This document shows positions 39,056 to 41,072 of a DNA stretch of 41,072 nucleotides, one piece after another. Both the position numbers and the translations under genes were made by a program. Below the pieces are notes generated by a model that worked only from the letters and a program-made list of their open reading frames with translations, had not been told where the DNA came from and did not search any database. The stretch's first letter is position 1. Each line of letters opens with the position of its first letter. This DNA comes from Lutibacter sp. (GTDB taxonomy: Bacteria; Bacteroidota; Bacteroidia; Flavobacteriales; Flavobacteriaceae): the NCBI GenBank assembly GCA_002733665.1, contig NVWM01000032.1, positions 1-41,072 of the forward strand, written 5' to 3'.

Positions 39056-41072
39056 TTATTTTCTTAAATATATCCAACCTGATTGTGGTTTTCTTCCGTC
39101 TTTATTAAAATATATAGCATAGAAGTATGTTCCTGTCGGTACAATTTCACTATCATTAAGTGTCCATTTACCTGTTGAATGTCCATCCCACCATTCTGGC
39201 GTTGCTGTTGGATCTCCATTATGAGTATACTTATATACAACCTTGCCCCAACGATTTACTATTTCCATAGAGAAATCTGGATACAATATATGTAAGTTTT
39301 CTATTTCAAAAACTTCGTTTGTACCATCACCATCTGGTGTAAATCCTTCTGGTATTGTCAATATTACTTGAACATCTGGTGTAACTTCAGCATAATCATC
39401 TTCATTTACATCTCCATTATCTGGGTCAGAATCTACATCTAATAATTCATTTACACCTGTCAATTCTGCAACGTTTGTCCAATCTCCTATAGGTAACACT
39501 TCTGCTGTTACTGTTAACATCTCTGTAACACCATTTGCTAAATCTCCAACACTCCATTCCCCTGATAAATCATCGTATGTATTCCCAACTCCTGGATCTG
39601 CGCTTACAAATATGTAACCATCAGGTAATGCATCTGTTACAACAACTCCTGTAGCGTCACTTGGACCATCATTCGTTACTGTGATTGTAAATACAACTTC
39701 TTCTCCAGATATTGGCATTAAGTTATCAATAACTTTAGTAACCGAAATATCAACAAGAGGAATAGGTATAATAGTATCTATCGTATCAATATCATCTTCT
39801 GTTGCAACTCCATTTCCTGGTGTTGAATCTGGATCTTCTTGATCAGAAGTCATAATTTCTGCTGTATTGGTATAATCTCCTGATGCATTTACAATAACAG
39901 TTACTGTCAATGTTTCTTGAGCTCCTGAAGGGATATTGTCTAAATTAATCCACATACCAGTAGTTTCGTCATACTCACCTGAAGAAACACTATGGTTTAC
40001 ATATGTATAACCGTCTTCTATCACTTCTAACACTGTTACGCCTGTTGCTTCTTCTGTACCATCATTAGTAATTACAATGTTAAAGGTAATTTGATCACCA
40101 ACAACTGGTGTATCATTACCATCTGCAATTGTTTTCACTAAACTTAAATCAGCCATTGGCTCAACTGGTGTTACAACAGCATCATCCATATCATCTTCAG
40201 TAAGATCTCCATTTCCATGTGGTGAATCTGGATCTTCTTCATTTGCAAACATTACTTCTGCAATGTTATTATAATCACCTGAATCTAATACTTCAGCTGT
40301 TACTGTCAATGTTTGTGATGTTCCTGCTGGCATATCATCTAAATTGTCCCATAATCCTGTTACTGGCATATAGAATCCTGAAGAGGCAGTATGACTAACA
40401 TATGCATATCCTGTTGGTAATAAATCTAACACATCAACTCCTGTTGCTGGACTTGGTCCGACATTGGTAACAATAATATCAAATGTTATTTGATTACCCA
40501 TAATTGGACTATAGTTACCATCAGTAACAACTTTTGTCAATTCAAGGTCACTTATTGGAGCTAACTGTGTTACCGTTGGATCATCTGGCTCACCATCATT
40601 GTTTGGATCAACATCAGCTGTATTATTTGGATCATCTGATGTATCTGTTACTACTATTGGATCACCATTCATATCTGTTCCTGTTCCTGAAGCAGTCGCT
40701 ACATTTGTAACTCCTCCTGCAAGGATATCTGCATCAGTAATAGTATATGTTCCTGTAAAGGTCATAGTGTCACTCATTCCTACTGCTAAGTCAATTGGAC
40801 CACCAACTACAGTAATTAATGGATCACTAACAGTTATTCCTGTTAAGTCAACATTACCAATGTTAGTCACTGTAAAACTGTAAGTAATAGTATCACCTGT
40901 ATCTCCAAATATTCCATTTCCGTTTACGTCATCTGCTGCACCTATCGTTCCTATTTTCTCTAATGAAATCATCGGATTGTTCAAGTTCGTTACCGTTGGA
41001 TCATCTGGATCACCATCATTGTTTGGATCATTGTCTGCTCCATCTGTTGGATCATCCGAAGTATCTGTTACT
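39056..41072 (-). CDS. Giant DUF11-repeat adhesin with type-B T9SS C-terminal signal (5' part outside window)
   Basis: At least 671 residues are visible, open to the right edge; a TTG-led start at 40984 is only an artefact of the cut. Acidic Asp/Asn-rich linkers recur (DPNNDGEPDDPTVTQ). At least three DUF11-like repeats begin with (L/S)(S/V)(L)(T/V)K and show ITFDIIVTNVGPSPATGV, ITFNIVITNDGTEEATGV or VFTITVTNDGPSDATGVV. One different repeat precedes them. The last about 90 residues are the gliding-associated CHU_C domain (FTPDGDGTNEVFEIENL ... IVNRWGKVVYKY ... GTYFYAIYF), a type B T9SS secretion signal. It is predicted to be exported across the outer membrane and retained on or released from the surface with the adjacent PorP/SprF protein. 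Confidence 0.93.
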   Translation of the reverse strand, partial: VTDTSDDPTDGADNDPNNDGDPDDPTVTNLNNPMISLEKIGTIGAADDVNGNGIFGDTGDTITYSFTVTNIGNVDLTGITVSDPLITVVGGPIDLAVGMSDTMTFTGTYTITDADILAGGVTNVATASGTGTDMNGDPIVVTDTSDDPNNTADVDPNNDGEPDDPTVTQLAPISDLELTKVVTDGNYSPIMGNQITFDIIVTNVGPSPATGVDVLDLLPTGYAYVSHTASSGFYMPVTGLWDNLDDMPAGTSQTLTVTAEVLDSGDYNNIAEVMFANEEDPDSPHGNGDLTEDDMDDAVVTPVEPMADLSLVKTIADGNDTPVVGDQITFNIVITNDGTEEATGVTVLEVIEDGYTYVNHSVSSGEYDETTGMWINLDNIPSGAQETLTVTVIVNASGDYTNTAEIMTSDQEDPDSTPGNGVATEDDIDTIDTIIPIPLVDISVTKVIDNLMPISGEEVVFTITVTNDGPSDATGVVVTDALPDGYIFVSADPGVGNTYDDLSGEWSVGDLANGVTEMLTVTAEVLPIGDWTNVAELTGVNELLDVDSDPDNGDVNEDDYAEVTPDVQVILTIPEGFTPDGDGTNEVFEIENLHILYPDFSMEIVNRWGKVVYKYTHNGDPTATPEWWDGHSTGKWTLNDSEIVPTGTYFYAIYFNKDGRKPQSGWIYLRK

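Noticed and set aside
40599..40883. Plus-strand ORF inside the adhesin
   Set aside because: It is antisense to repetitive DUF11 coding sequence, producing a Val/Pro/Ser-rich shadow.

Overview
This window comes from the chromosome of a low-GC Bacteroidota, almost certainly a marine-type member of the Flavobacteriaceae. The evidence is the gliding/T9SS genes gldD and gldE, a PorP/SprF protein next to an OmpA-family protein and a giant adhesin with a gliding-associated C-terminal domain, a long SAP-tailed ribosomal protein L21, a long isoleucyl-tRNA synthetase, and several promoters of the Bacteroidota TAnnTTTG type. Most of the window is a conserved housekeeping backbone. The accessory signals are concentrated at about 0.3-3.3 kb, 14.7-15.7 kb, 19.2-20.2 kb and 23.5-26.1 kb.

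Region by region. (1) 1-12 kb is a molybdenum-cofactor locus. moaD and moaE lie on the plus strand; moaA, moeA, moaC, a MobA protein with an extra N-terminal domain, a small membrane protein and a MoeB/ThiF-rhodanese protein run as one leftward block. Between moaD and moaE sit a Fic AMP-transferase-type protein with an AbiEi-like N-terminus and a DUF3817 membrane protein. rluF and an MFS transporter follow moaE. No mogA/moaB and no molybdoenzyme is present. (2) 11.4-14.6 kb: waaA (Kdo transferase), rplU-rpmA and an EamA permease. (3) 14.7-15.6 kb: two small metal-binding lipoproteins. (4) 15.7-21.2 kb, leftward: ctaA, gldD, gldE, ssb, an unknown secreted protein and mutY. A 79-bp duplication with nested palindromes lies just after mutY. 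(5) 21.3-23.4 kb, rightward: hup, a 30-residue very basic ORF and rng (RNase G). (6) 23.5-26 kb, leftward: a secreted protein that may be TIMP/NTR-like, and a lipoprotein metallopeptidase interrupted by an in-frame TAA. (7) 26.1-36.3 kb: a patatin-type outer-membrane phospholipase, uvrC, a PLP decarboxylase (plus strand), lspA, a TraR/DksA-like protein and ileS. (8) 36.4-41.1 kb: an OmpA/PD40 protein, PorP/SprF and the 3' part of a DUF11-repeat adhesin that runs off the right edge.

The points most worth a second look are: a moeA frame that has no ATG, GTG or TTG start and abuts the moaA stop in the same frame; the stop-interrupted metallopeptidase beside a possible TIMP-like protein; four sites spaced exactly 24 bp apart in front of the AbiEi-Fic gene; the paired metal-binding lipoproteins; the duplication behind mutY; and several families of dispersed intergenic palindromes. 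I see no tRNA, rRNA, CRISPR array, transposase or prophage gene.
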